DNA from: Caldisericota bacterium
Lineage (GTDB): Bacteria; Caldisericota; JANLFM01
Direction: 5' to 3'
NCBI GenBank assembly: GCA_024655965.1
Contig: JANLFL010000001.1
Span: 216,120-280,119 of the forward strand
DNA length: 64,000 nucleotides
The notes under the pieces are model-generated. The model was given only the letters and a program-made list of their open reading frames with translations, ran no database searches and was not told the DNA's origin. A program made the position numbers and the translations under genes. This document shows, one piece after another, positions 8,683 to 17,414 of this stretch; the stretch's first letter is position 1; the number at the start of each line of letters is the position of its first letter.

Positions 8683-9801
8683 ATGGGGATTTTTGCGCGG
8701 GTCAAAAGGAATAAGGAGCTTCTCTGGAGCATAGGATTAGGCCTGGTCCTTGTTGTCCTTCTCCTTGTTGCTTTCTGGTTGGTTTATTTCCTTTTTAAGA
8801 ACCTTGCAGGTGTCCTGGCAATTTTTATTTGGGCAGGCTTCCTGGGTTTTCTCCTTTATCCCCTAGTGAATTTGCTTTCCCGAGCCCTCCCCCGGACCCT
8901 CTCCTCGCTGATCGTCCTCTGCCTTTTTGTTTTTATTATCGGCTTGCTCCTTTACCTTGTTGTCCCGGCGATCGTCAGCGAACTAGCAGTCCTGCGGGAC
9001 AACCTCCCCTCCATAGTCTCCCAGCTTCAACAGGTGATGACCGACCTTGACCGATTCTTAAAGTCACTGGGGCTGGGGGTCTCCCTTTCCGTGGCCATCC
9101 AACAAGTGACCGCAAACCTTCAAAGCTGGATCGGGGCCATCCTGGGGCAGGTTGTTGCCATAAGCGTCAGTTTCGCCAATTTCCTCGTTAGGGCCTGCTT
9201 TGTATTCCTCGTCACCCTCTTTCTTTTAAGAGATTGGCCCCGATTGAAAGCCTTACTTTTTGACTTTCTTAACCGCTGGGGGAAATGGGAAAGCGAGGAG
9301 CTCCTCAACTCCCTTTCTCGAGTGATCGCCAGGTATCTTACGACCTTGCTTTTGACGGCCTCGATCGTGGCGGTTCTGACGGGGACGGGGCTTTTCCTCC
9401 TCGGGGTTTCCTATTCCTGGATCCTGGGAATAATTGCCTTCTTCGGGGAGTTCGTCCCCTACCTCGGTCCCCTCTTCTCAACCATCTGCGGGATCATTCT
9501 ATCACTGGGGAAACCGCTTTCTTTCTTATTCTACGTGCTCCTAATATACCTCGGGGTTCAGGCCCTCCAGAACTATGCCATTTCCCCCCTAATCATGTCT
9601 GCCAGGATGGGTTTCCATCCCTTGCTTGTGATTTTCGCAGTGCTTTCGGGAGGCGCCCTCTTCGGCTTCTGGGGGATCATCCTCTCGATCCCCATTCTTT
9701 CGATCATCAAAACCGTGGTAGCTTTTATTGGTCAATCAAAGAAAAATTCACCCCCCCAAGGAGAACCAAGAAAAGATGAACAGCGACAGCCTTCGTCATG
9801 A
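8683..9801 (+). CDS. AI-2E family (PerM/YdiK-like) transporter
   Basis: 372 residues with about eight membrane helices: an N-terminal pair, a central extracytoplasmic segment (about 110-160), and the C-terminal part with GIIAFFGEFVPYLGPLFSTI and SARMGFHPLLVIFAVLSGG, which are family hallmarks. Members export small molecules or act in Na+/H+ exchange; the substrate is unknown. The tail is hydrophilic and overlaps the start of alaS by 26 bp. ATG 8683 lacks a Shine-Dalgarno and lies about 14 bp after a TATAAT. Confidence 0.85.
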   Translation: MGIFARVKRNKELLWSIGLGLVLVVLLLVAFWLVYFLFKNLAGVLAIFIWAGFLGFLLYPLVNLLSRALPRTLSSLIVLCLFVFIIGLLLYLVVPAIVSELAVLRDNLPSIVSQLQQVMTDLDRFLKSLGLGVSLSVAIQQVTANLQSWIGAILGQVVAISVSFANFLVRACFVFLVTLFLLRDWPRLKALLFDFLNRWGKWESEELLNSLSRVIARYLTTLLLTASIVAVLTGTGLFLLGVSYSWILGIIAFFGEFVPYLGPLFSTICGIILSLGKPLSFLFYVLLIYLGVQALQNYAISPLIMSARMGFHPLLVIFAVLSGGALFGFWGIILSIPILSIIKTVVAFIGQSKKNSPPQGEPRKDEQRQPSS

Positions 9802-12400
9802 GTTTTTGAAATTTTTTGAAGAAAAGGGCCACCTGGTACAGCCAGGGATTTCCCTGGTGCCCGAGGACCCCACCCTCCTCTTCACTTCAGCGGGGATGGT
9901 TCCCATGAAACCATTCTTCCTCGGTCTGGAGGAACCCCCTTCCCTGCGCCTGGCAACCATCCAGAAATGCTTCCGGACGACCGATATAGAAAACGTTGGC
10001 CGAACCCCGAGGCACCTTACCTTCCTGGAGATGCTGGGCAACTTTTCCGTTGGGGACTACTTCAAAAGGGGTGCCATCCTCTTTGCCTGGGAGTTCCTCA
10101 CCGAAAGGCTAAAAATCCCCAAAGACAGGTTATGGATCTCGGTCTTCCGGGAGGACGATGAAGCATTTCTCATCTGGGAGAAGGAGGTGGGGGTTCCCCC
10201 AGACCGGATCGTCCGATTAAATGAGGAAGATAATTTCTGGGGTCCTGTAGGAACCACCGGAACCGGACCCTGCGGTCCGTGTTCCGAAATTCATTTTGAC
10301 CTCGGGCCAGAGCTGGGCCCTCCCGCAAAACCCGGGGATGACAGCCCCCGACTTGTTGAGGTCTGGAATCTGGTTTTTATGGAATTTAACAAGAACGAAA
10401 AGGGAGAGCTTGAACCCCTCAAGAAGAAGAACATCGACACCGGAATGGGTCTGGAGAGACTGGCGATGGTGGTACAGGGGAAGAAATCCGTCTTCGAAAC
10501 TGATCTCTTCTGGCCTTTAATTGAGGCTATTTCAAGCCTTCCTGGGGTAATAAATTCCCAGAATGAAGAAAAACGTTCGTTCGCTTTAAGGACCATTTCC
10601 GACCACCTTCGCGCTTTAACCTTCCTGATTTCCGACGGTGTCATCCCCACAAACGAGGGTCGGGGTTATGTGCTCCGAAGGGTGATTCGCCGGGCATTCC
10701 GCTACAGCAGGTACCTGGGCTTGAAGGAACCATTCTTGTTCAAATTGGTCCCTGAAGTCGTCAGGGTAATGGGGGGAGCATATCCCGAGCTTATGGAGAA
10801 GTCCCCGTTCATTTCCCGGGTCGTCAAAGCGGAGGAGGAGAGGTTCTGCGCTACTCTGGAAGATGGCTTGAACCTCCTTGAGGAGACTCTAAAGAAACTC
10901 TCCCAAAAAGGGGAGAGAGTGATTCCCGGTGAGGAGGTCTTCCGCCTTTCCGATACTTTCGGTTTCCCCTGGGAGTTAACCGAGGAGATCGCCAGGGAAA
11001 GCGGAATGGAGATTGATAGGCAGGGGTTTGAAAAGGAAATGGAGAAACAGAGGGAGAGGGCAAGGGCGGCATTAAAGAAGGTCGGCATGGAGCTCTCGCC
11101 CCTGAGTTTAATAAGAGAGAGGGAGGGGGAAACCAGGTTTATTGGCTACGATTTCCTTCAATCGAGAAGCAAAGTAATCGGGATCCTAAAGGAAGGAAAT
11201 GAAGTGGACTCACTCCTTGAGGGATCCACCGGGGAGGTTCTCCTGGACTGTACCCCATTCTACCCAGAAAGGGGGGGACAGGTCGGAGACCGGGGAAGGA
11301 TCACCTGGGAGGGGGGTGAAGCGGTGGTCATTGACACCCAGGTTCCCTTCGAGGGCCTGATCGTCCACAAGATCAAGGTGAAGAAAGGGAGCCTGCAGAA
11401 AGGAACCGAGGTCCACGCAGAGGTCGACCAGAGGCGAAGGGCGGCGATTGCCCGGGCCCATACCGCGACCCACCTTCTCCATTTCTCCCTGAGAAAAATC
11501 GTCGGGCCTCACGCCCTGCAAGCAGGTTCCTTAGTTGAACCGGACAGACTTCGTTTCGATTTCTCCCACTTCGAACAGGTAGGGGAGGGAGAATTAAGGC
11601 AAATCGAAACCATGGTCAACAATTTAATCCAGGAGAATTACCCCGTAGAAATCAGGGAAATGCCTTTGGCCCAAGCTAAGAAGGAAGGGATTGTGGCCAT
11701 TTTCGGGGAAAAGTACCGGGATCCCGTGAGGGCAATTTTCACCGGCCCATCAAAAGAGCTCTGCGGAGGGACTCACGTGGACCGCACCGGAGACATCGGC
11801 TTCTTCATCATCCTTCAGGAAACGGGCGTGGGTTCTAATTTGCGAAGGATCGAAGCCCTGACTGGAGAATTGGCAGTAGAAAAGTTTCAGGAAGAAAGGG
11901 AAAAGCTGAAGGAGATCGGACGGCTCTTGAACGCACCACAGGGCCAGGAGGTCCAAAAGTTGAAAAAGTTGCTCGAAGAGAAGGATGAGGAAGGCCAAAG
12001 AGCAATCTTCTTCCGGGACAGGATTCTTAAACTCCTTTCTTCGGCTCTTAAAGAGAAGGCCATCATCCAGATTCCAGCAATCGTTGAAGAGGTGGAATCC
12101 CTGGACATGGACTCCCTTACCCTCCTTTCCGACCAGCTCTTGCAGAAACTGGGGAAAGGAGTGGTGATTCTGGGGTCAGAATTTCAAGGGAAACCCTCGA
12201 TCATCGTGCGGGGGAGCGAGGATTTCATCAAAAAAGGCTTTAACGCGGGGGAAATCGCCGGTTCCCTTGGGAAAATCCTCCAGGGATCCGGAGGAGGAAA
12301 ACCTGAAATGGGGCGGGCTGGAGGGAAAGCCCCTGAAAAATTGAAGGAAGCCTTGAAGAAGGCTCGAGAGATCCTTAAAGATGCGAATCTTGGCCCTTGA
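9776..12400 (+). CDS. alaS: alanyl-tRNA synthetase
   Basis: About 874 residues from ATG 9776, preceded by AAGGAG at 9758-9763; the frame is open 16 codons further but those residues are not family-like. All AlaRS parts are present: class II core (FTSAGMVPMKPFFLG, HLTFLEMLGNFSVGDYFK, TGMGLERLAMV), the editing domain with zinc ligands HTATHLLH and CGGTHV, and a C-terminal DHHA1 domain ending in GGGKPEMGRAGG. It charges tRNA-Ala and clears mischarged Ser/Gly. It heads the run alaS-ruvX-DUF1292-mltG-udk known from Bacillota. Confidence 0.97.
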   Translation: MNSDSLRHEFLKFFEEKGHLVQPGISLVPEDPTLLFTSAGMVPMKPFFLGLEEPPSLRLATIQKCFRTTDIENVGRTPRHLTFLEMLGNFSVGDYFKRGAILFAWEFLTERLKIPKDRLWISVFREDDEAFLIWEKEVGVPPDRIVRLNEEDNFWGPVGTTGTGPCGPCSEIHFDLGPELGPPAKPGDDSPRLVEVWNLVFMEFNKNEKGELEPLKKKNIDTGMGLERLAMVVQGKKSVFETDLFWPLIEAISSLPGVINSQNEEKRSFALRTISDHLRALTFLISDGVIPTNEGRGYVLRRVIRRAFRYSRYLGLKEPFLFKLVPEVVRVMGGAYPELMEKSPFISRVVKAEEERFCATLEDGLNLLEETLKKLSQKGERVIPGEEVFRLSDTFGFPWELTEEIARESGMEIDRQGFEKEMEKQRERARAALKKVGMELSPLSLIREREGETRFIGYDFLQSRSKVIGILKEGNEVDSLLEGSTGEVLLDCTPFYPERGGQVGDRGRITWEGGEAVVIDTQVPFEGLIVHKIKVKKGSLQKGTEVHAEVDQRRRAAIARAHTATHLLHFSLRKIVGPHALQAGSLVEPDRLRFDFSHFEQVGEGELRQIETMVNNLIQENYPVEIREMPLAQAKKEGIVAIFGEKYRDPVRAIFTGPSKELCGGTHVDRTGDIGFFIILQETGVGSNLRRIEALTGELAVEKFQEEREKLKEIGRLLNAPQGQEVQKLKKLLEEKDEEGQRAIFFRDRILKLLSSALKEKAIIQIPAIVEEVESLDMDSLTLLSDQLLQKLGKGVVILGSEFQGKPSIIVRGSEDFIKKGFNAGEIAGSLGKILQGSGGGKPEMGRAGGKAPEKLKEALKKAREILKDANLGP

Positions 12401-12809
12401 TGTCGGAGAGGTTTACATCGGGGTAGCAGTCTCCGACCCCCTGGGAATAACCGCTAAAGCCTTGCCCACCATTAAGCGGTCCGACCTGTTCCAGGATTTG
12501 AAAAAAATTTGCGATCTGGCTTCTTCCCTGAAAGCGGAGGAGGTGGTAATCGGGCTCCCCAAAACCCTGAAAGGGACCTCAAGCGTTCAAACCGAGAAGG
12601 TTAAAGAATTCGCTCGAGCCCTGGGGGAGAATTGCCCGATAAAAATCACCCTTTTCGACGAGCGCTTGACAACCAAAATTGCCCTGCAAAAACTTCGCTC
12701 CGGAAAGGAGCAACCATCCCGGAAAAAGGGATTGGCGGACAGGGTCTCAGCTGTGATAATATTACAAGACTATTTAAATTATTTGAGTTTGAGATCAAGG
12801 GATGTTTGA
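12381..12809 (+). CDS. ruvX: RuvX/YqgF-type Holliday junction resolvase or 16S rRNA processing nuclease
   Basis: 142 residues with the RNase-H-like fold: first Asp in LALDVGEVYIGVAVSDP, Glu in EEVVIGLPK, FDERLTT, and the last Asp in KGLADRVSAVIILQDY. The start overlaps alaS by 20 bp. In Bacillus the small gene yrzL/ireB lies between alaS and yqgF; it is absent here. Confidence 0.92.
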   Translation: MRILALDVGEVYIGVAVSDPLGITAKALPTIKRSDLFQDLKKICDLASSLKAEEVVIGLPKTLKGTSSVQTEKVKEFARALGENCPIKITLFDERLTTKIALQKLRSGKEQPSRKKGLADRVSAVIILQDYLNYLSLRSRDV

Positions 12810-13083
12810 AGAGGAAGAACTTCAACAGATGACCCTCGCTAAATACGATGAGTTCGGAACCCCCCATCAGTATAACTATTTTGGAAGGTTTGATTACGAG
12901 GGGCAGGAGTATGCGGTCTTCTATCCCATTGAGGAAGGAATCGGATCACCGGTGATCTTGAAGATTGAGGGCCGCCGCCTGATCGACATTCCCGATCCCC
13001 GCGAGGAGGACCTCCTCCTGGACGCTCTGGAGGACTGGCTCGAGGAGCAGGAATTTTCCGAAGAGGATGAGCAGCCTCAATAA
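12802..13083 (+). CDS. DUF1292 family small acidic protein
   Basis: 93 residues, strongly acidic at the end (EDWLEEQEFSEEDEQPQ). The central EYAVFYPIEEG and VILKIEG segments fit DUF1292 (YrzB-like) proteins, which sit next to ruvX and mltG in Bacillota. Function unknown. It overlaps ruvX by 8 bp and the O-antigen-ligase-like gene by 17 bp, so translation is coupled across the run. Confidence 0.8.
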   Translation: MFEEEELQQMTLAKYDEFGTPHQYNYFGRFDYEGQEYAVFYPIEEGIGSPVILKIEGRRLIDIPDPREEDLLLDALEDWLEEQEFSEEDEQPQ

Positions 13084-14389
13084 AGGGAGTCTGCTCGACT
13101 CACTAATTTCCATTTTCCTTCTCATTTTTCTGTTTGTCTATCCTCTTTTTCTTCATCCCGCGGTTTACTCCTCAGCTTTGGGTTTTATTGAGGAAGGTGC
13201 GATAAAAAACCTCGATTTCTTCTACGAGCCTCGTTCGACCCTTCTCTTTTGGTCTTGTTCCTTTTTTCTCGTGCTCTGGAGCGTAAAGTTCCTGAAGACC
13301 GGGGATTGGGGCCATCGGGACAGGGGGATGGACTTATTTTTAGCGCTCATGATCTTGACCGCCCTTGCCTCCACCCTCTTTTCGCTGGAGCCCTTGACCA
13401 TCTTCGGGGAGGAAAGGCGAAGGGAAGGCTTTCTCACCCTTCTCTCCTATTTTTCTTTGTTCCTCTTTGCCCAGGACTTCCTCTCGAAGGAGGGGTGGAA
13501 AAAGCTCGCTTCGATCATCATCCTGGCTTCCGGCTTCCTTGTCGCCCTGTACGGGCTTCTTCAGGCTTTTTCCCTTGAGATCCTGCCCAGGGATTTCATC
13601 CGCCAGGATTGGACCGGTCCCTTTTCCACCATCGGAAACCCCATCTTCTTGGGATCTTACCTCCTCCTTTTGATCCCCCTTCCCTTCACCTTGCTTTCGG
13701 AAGGAAAAACCATCAAAAATTTCTTCCTTGTTTCCTTGAGCCTTTTTTTCCTCGCATGCCTGGTTTTAACCGGATCGAGAGGAGCCTGGCTGGGCTTTGT
13801 TGCTCTCCTTGTATTTTTTCTCCTTTCCGCCAGGGGAAAAAAATGGTTCATTTATTCCTTCGCGGGAGTTTCCTTGATTCTTGTGGCCCTTCTTTTCTTT
13901 CTGAACCCGGGGAGCGTTAACCTGAAGGAGAGGGCTTCGAACATCGCCGACCTCAATCCCCGAAATACACTTGTAAATCGTTGGAACATCTGGATCCGCG
14001 CTCTTCCGGCAATTTTGAGGTATCCGGTTTTCGGGTGGGGGCCTGACTCCTTCGGGGTGGCTTTCCCCCAGTTTTCTCCCGAGGAAAGCTTATCCCTTTT
14101 CGGTAGCAGTTTCGCTTATGTGGACAAGGCCCACAACGACCTGATTCAGATTGCCGTTACTCTGGGAATAGGGGGGTTGATCGCTTATATCCTTTTCCTG
14201 GTGCGCTTATTTTCCCTAAGCTTCCCCACAAGAAGGAGCGATCCTTTTTCGGCATATGTCCTTCCCGGAATTTTCGGATATTTAGTTTCCCTTCAGTTAT
14301 CCTTCTCGGTGGTTTCAGTTGCGCCTTTGTTCTGGGTTCTGGGGGGAATGGCGACAGGAGGATTAAAAGAAAATGCCCCGAAAGCCTAA
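13067..14389 (+). CDS. O-antigen ligase / Wzy-like polytopic membrane protein
   Basis: 440 residues with about twelve membrane helices. The TGSRGAWLGF segment and the large loop with VFGWGPDSF...VDKAHNDLIQIAVTLGIGG are typical of the Wzy_C/O-antigen ligase superfamily, where the Arg and His of these loops are needed for sugar transfer. It may polymerise or attach a surface glycan to a lipid or protein. It is inserted between DUF1292 and mltG, where Bacillus has none, and overlaps both neighbours, so it is expressed with cell-wall and tRNA genes. Confidence 0.85.
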   Translation: MSSLNKGSLLDSLISIFLLIFLFVYPLFLHPAVYSSALGFIEEGAIKNLDFFYEPRSTLLFWSCSFFLVLWSVKFLKTGDWGHRDRGMDLFLALMILTALASTLFSLEPLTIFGEERRREGFLTLLSYFSLFLFAQDFLSKEGWKKLASIIILASGFLVALYGLLQAFSLEILPRDFIRQDWTGPFSTIGNPIFLGSYLLLLIPLPFTLLSEGKTIKNFFLVSLSLFFLACLVLTGSRGAWLGFVALLVFFLLSARGKKWFIYSFAGVSLILVALLFFLNPGSVNLKERASNIADLNPRNTLVNRWNIWIRALPAILRYPVFGWGPDSFGVAFPQFSPEESLSLFGSSFAYVDKAHNDLIQIAVTLGIGGLIAYILFLVRLFSLSFPTRRSDPFSAYVLPGIFGYLVSLQLSFSVVSVAPLFWVLGGMATGGLKENAPKA

Positions 14390-15431
14390 ATTGAATTCTT
14401 CCCGCAAATTCCCCCCCACTTACTTCATCCTTCCCTTTCTTTTGATTTTCCTTTTTATCGTTTCCTATTTCCTCTTTGGCCCCCACAACTTGAGCCACAG
14501 GGAGGAGGTCGTAATCCTGGAGGACGGCTTAACCCCGCAGGAGATTGGGGAGATCCTCTTTGAAAAGGGCTTGATCTGGAATAAACTTCACTTCACCCAG
14601 GAAGCCCGGGCTGAGCACCTCTATGCTTTCTTCAAGGGAGGGGAATATTTTCTCACAAGCGAAATGGGGGTACCGGAAATAGTCCGCAGGCTCAAGGAAC
14701 ACGAGGTTCTGAAATACAAGTTCATGATCCCCGAAGGGGCAACGATCGAAAAAATGGCTGAAATTTTCTCCCAGGTCCCCCTTCGTTCCGTGGAAAACAC
14801 CGTCTCCTCTACCCCTTTCATCCAAAAGGATAAATTCCTCGCCCTAGCAAAGGAGGGAAAGGATAAATTCGACTTTCCCTTCAAGAACCAGAATCCCCTA
14901 CCCAGCCTGGAAGGTTACCTTTTTCCCGATACCTACATCCTTCCCCGCATGAGCGAGGAAGACCTGATCCGCACCATGCTTGAAAACCTTAAAGATCACC
15001 TTAACCCGGACCTCCTGGATCGAATCCGCAAGATGGGATGGTCGGTCCACGAGGTGCTGACCCTGGCCTCCATTGTGGAAAGGGAAGCGGGCGTCGAGGA
15101 GGAAAAACCGATCATCGCCTCCGTCTTCTTTAACCGCCTGGAGATGGGGATGAAATTAGAATCCGATCCAACAGTCCTCTATTCCCTTGGGGACCCACAG
15201 CGGCCCTTAACCTATGAGGACCTGGAATTCGACTCCCCTTATAATACCTACCTCTACCCTGGCCTTCCTCCCGGTCCCATAGGAAACCCTGGCCTTTCCT
15301 CAATTGAAGCAGTTCTTTATCCCTCCTCCACAGGGTATTATTATTTCGTGGCAAAAGGTGACGGTCACCACCTCTTCGCGGAAACTTACCAGGAACACCT
15401 GGAAAACATCCGAAGCCTGGGGGGTGAATAA
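14373..15431 (+). CDS. mltG: endolytic murein transglycosylase MltG (YceG)
   Basis: 352 residues: a basic N-terminus, one membrane helix at about 18-37, a LysM-like region ([21 protein letters not shown]), and the YceG catalytic domain with [10 protein letters not shown], the key Glu in [22 protein letters not shown], and the C-terminal [18 protein letters not shown]. It cleaves nascent glycan strands outside the membrane and ends their polymerisation. GGAGGATTAAAAGAAA precedes the ATG, inside the end of the previous gene. It is followed by udk with a 1-bp overlap. Confidence 0.95.
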   Translation: MPRKPKLNSSRKFPPTYFILPFLLIFLFIVSYFLFGPHNLSHREEVVILEDGLTPQEIGEILFEKGLIWNKLHFTQEARAEHLYAFFKGGEYFLTSEMGVPEIVRRLKEHEVLKYKFMIPEGATIEKMAEIFSQVPLRSVENTVSSTPFIQKDKFLALAKEGKDKFDFPFKNQNPLPSLEGYLFPDTYILPRMSEEDLIRTMLENLKDHLNPDLLDRIRKMGWSVHEVLTLASIVEREAGVEEEKPIIASVFFNRLEMGMKLESDPTVLYSLGDPQRPLTYEDLEFDSPYNTYLYPGLPPGPIGNPGLSSIEAVLYPSSTGYYYFVAKGDGHHLFAETYQEHLENIRSLGGE

Positions 15432-16039
15432 TGGAAAAACCCATAATAATAGGCTTAGCAGGAGGCTCGGGGTCTGGAAAGACAACCCTGGCGGAAATGA
15501 TTATCCGTGGCTTGAGCGACCGGAAGGTCTCCCTGATCGAGGAGGACGCCTATTACAAAAGTTTCCCCCACCTCACCCTTGAGGAGAGAAAAAAATTAAA
15601 CTACGACCACCCGGATGCTTTCGACCATGACTTGCTCTGTGAGCATCTACAATCCCTCTTGAACAACCACCCGATCGACAAGCCAGTTTATTCCTTCATC
15701 ACTTACGACCGGACCGGGGAAACCGTAAGGGTGGAGCCAGCCCCGGTGATCATAGTGGAGGGGATCTTGGTCCTCTTTGACCCCAAATTGAGAGAGCTTT
15801 TAGACATCAAGCTCTTCGTGGATACCGATCCCGATGTCCGTTTCATCCGTCGCCTGTTGAGGGATGTGAAGGAAAGGGGGAGAAGCCTCGAATCGGTGGT
15901 AAACCAGTACCTTGAGGTAGTCCGCCCCATGCACCTTCAGTTCGTCGAGCCCACCAAGCGTTATGCGGACCTCATCATCCCCGAGGGGGGCTTAAATCAG
16001 GTGGCGGTGGATTTAATCGTTTCCCGGATTAAGGGATGA
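15431..16039 (+). CDS. udk: uridine kinase
   Basis: 202 residues, standard length. P-loop [10 protein letters not shown] near residues 11-20, [17 protein letters not shown], the [11 protein letters not shown] pyrimidine site, and [15 protein letters not shown]. It phosphorylates uridine and cytidine for pyrimidine salvage. It ends the conserved alaS-to-udk run and overlaps the next small gene by 4 bp. Confidence 0.94.
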   Translation: MEKPIIIGLAGGSGSGKTTLAEMIIRGLSDRKVSLIEEDAYYKSFPHLTLEERKKLNYDHPDAFDHDLLCEHLQSLLNNHPIDKPVYSFITYDRTGETVRVEPAPVIIVEGILVLFDPKLRELLDIKLFVDTDPDVRFIRRLLRDVKERGRSLESVVNQYLEVVRPMHLQFVEPTKRYADLIIPEGGLNQVAVDLIVSRIKG

Positions 16040-16272
16040 GGATCCCCAAAGAGGTTCAGATTAGGGTCCTGGTTGCAAAAAAGGAAGAGAGCTTCCTTCA
16101 ATCCCTCCTTGAGAGCCATGAAGGGTTGACCATGATCCTGAGCACCAAGAGGAAAGGGGATGAAATTGAAATGCTCCTCTCCTCAAGCGAGTCATTTAAG
16201 GGGGAGCTTTTGGAGGTTCTTCAAGACCTTTCCTCCCAAATTCCCCTGGGATTCTGGGAGGTGGAGGAATAG
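16036..16272 (+). CDS. small DUF4911-like protein
   Basis: 78 residues starting with ATG inside the udk stop (ATGA overlap). The pattern [19 protein letters not shown] followed by a short strand and a helix ending [12 protein letters not shown] resembles DUF4911 proteins (short, function unknown). Translationally coupled to udk and to the next phosphatase gene. Its end carries GGAGGTGGAGGA, a likely ribosome site for that next gene. Confidence 0.6.
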   Translation: MRIPKEVQIRVLVAKKEESFLQSLLESHEGLTMILSTKRKGDEIEMLLSSSESFKGELLEVLQDLSSQIPLGFWEVEE

Positions 16273-16307
16273 TAGCAATTTTCCTTCCAAAATTATACCT
16301 GGAAAAG

Positions 16308-16772
16308 GTGGAAGACTTAGAACCGGAGTCCCTGATCAAAAAAGGGATAAAAGGGGTCATTGTCGATCTGGATAATACCATTGCCCCTCGCGGGGAAGGG
16401 GCCGTCCCATCAGGCATCAGGGAATGGATCAAGCGAATTCAATCCCTGGGAATAGATGTGGTCCTGATTTCCAACAGCCCTTCCTCAAGAACCCAAAAAT
16501 ACGCTCAAGAACTCGGTCTGGCGTGGATTGCCAACGCCCTCAAACCCCTTCCCATGGCTTTTATTCGGGCTTCCAAAAAAATGAACATTCCCCTAAAATC
16601 CCTGGCAGTTGTTGGGGACCAGGTTTTTACCGATGTCCTGGGGGGAAACATTTGCGGTGCCTTTACTGTTCTTGTCTCCCCCCTATCCAAAAAAACCGAC
16701 TTCTTCACGACCAAATTTGTCAGGGTTTTTGAAAGGTTTATCTTGAGGAAATTTAAAAAAGGGGGAGGATAG
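16308..16772 (+). CDS. YqeG-type HAD phosphatase
   Basis: 154 residues from GTG 16308. HAD motif I is IVDLDNTIAP, motif II VLISNSPSS, and the end of the core VVGDQVFTDVLGGN. YqeG relatives include bacterial and mitochondrial phosphatidylglycerophosphate phosphatases (GEP4-like). The frame stays open upstream, and residues before GTG (IFLPKLYLE) resemble the family N-terminus MLKKFLP..Y; GGAGGTGGAGGA at 16256-16267 is well placed for a rare ATT start at 16278 (or ATA 16269). The GTG has only a weak GGAAAAG before it. Confidence 0.85.
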   Translation: MEDLEPESLIKKGIKGVIVDLDNTIAPRGEGAVPSGIREWIKRIQSLGIDVVLISNSPSSRTQKYAQELGLAWIANALKPLPMAFIRASKKMNIPLKSLAVVGDQVFTDVLGGNICGAFTVLVSPLSKKTDFFTTKFVRVFERFILRKFKKGGG

Positions 16773-16779
16773 CGAACAA

Positions 16780-16823
16780 ATATCCACATTTTTTTCCACA
16801 CTATCCACATCAAGATATTCACA
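16780..16823 (+). promoter_or_regulatory. cluster of four DnaA-box-like 9-mers
   Basis: Within 44 bp lie ATATCCACA (16780-16788), TTTTCCACA (16792-16800), CTATCCACA (16801-16809) and ATATTCACA (16815-16823), all in the same orientation. Against TTATCCACA these match at 8, 8, 8 and 7 of 9 positions. They stand directly upstream of a TTGACA (16833-16838) and the tlpA-ccdA gene pair. DnaA could act here as a regulator or be sequestered; the site lacks dnaA/dnaN neighbours, so I do not call it an origin. Confidence 0.5.
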
Positions 16824-16880
16824 ACCTCCCGTTTGACACTCCACCTCAGGAAATGAAAAATTACCACAAAAGGATGGAAA

Positions 16881-17414
16881 ATGAATAAAAAACTGTTTTT
16901 TCTTACTCTAACAATGATTTCCCTTGTTCTCCTGGGATCCTGCGGGAGCAATTCCTCCGTTAATTCACCCATTCCTTCAGAATCCCCTCCCCCACAACCC
17001 TCGGAGCCAGGGGGAAACCTGGCCCCGGACTTTGAAGCTCAAACGCTTTCGGGAGAAAAAATTTCTTTGAGCGCCCTCAGGGGAAAAATCGTGATCCTAA
17101 ACTTCTGGGCGACCTGGTGTCCTCCATGTAGGCAGGAAATCCCCGAGTTGAACACCTTCTGGGAGAAGAACAAGGAAAAGGTAGCTTTTTACGGGATCGA
17201 GATCATGGAACCGCGGGAAGAGGTAGAACAATTTCTAAAAGAAAACACTATTTTATACCCAATCGTCCTTGATTCTGAACAGGAAAAATCCGTCTCGGAG
17301 CTCTATCGAGTCTCCCTCGTCCCCACCACGGTAATCATTGGGGAGAATGGGGAAATCCTCCAGGTAGTACTGGGAAGCACAACTGCCTCGAATCTCTCCT
17401 CCTATCTTCCCTGA
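16881..17414 (+). CDS. TlpA/ResA-like thioredoxin-fold lipoprotein
   Basis: 177 residues. The N-terminal signal ends in the lipobox LGSC with Cys21, then a Pro/Ser-rich linker and a thioredoxin fold with NFWATWCPPCRQEIP (CPPC at about 80-83) and the cis-Pro VSLVPTTVI. It should be anchored outside the membrane and reduce disulfides, receiving electrons from CcdA, whose gene starts at its stop codon. Likely roles are cytochrome c maturation or extracytoplasmic thiol repair; no cytochrome genes are in view. Confidence 0.9.
   Translation: MNKKLFFLTLTMISLVLLGSCGSNSSVNSPIPSESPPPQPSEPGGNLAPDFEAQTLSGEKISLSALRGKIVILNFWATWCPPCRQEIPELNTFWEKNKEKVAFYGIEIMEPREEVEQFLKENTILYPIVLDSEQEKSVSELYRVSLVPTTVIIGENGEILQVVLGSTTASNLSSYLP

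Noticed and set aside
16780-16840. Chromosomal replication origin
   Set aside because: DnaA-box-like sites are present but there is no dnaA, dnaN, or clear AT-rich unwinding element nearby and gene orientations do not diverge here.
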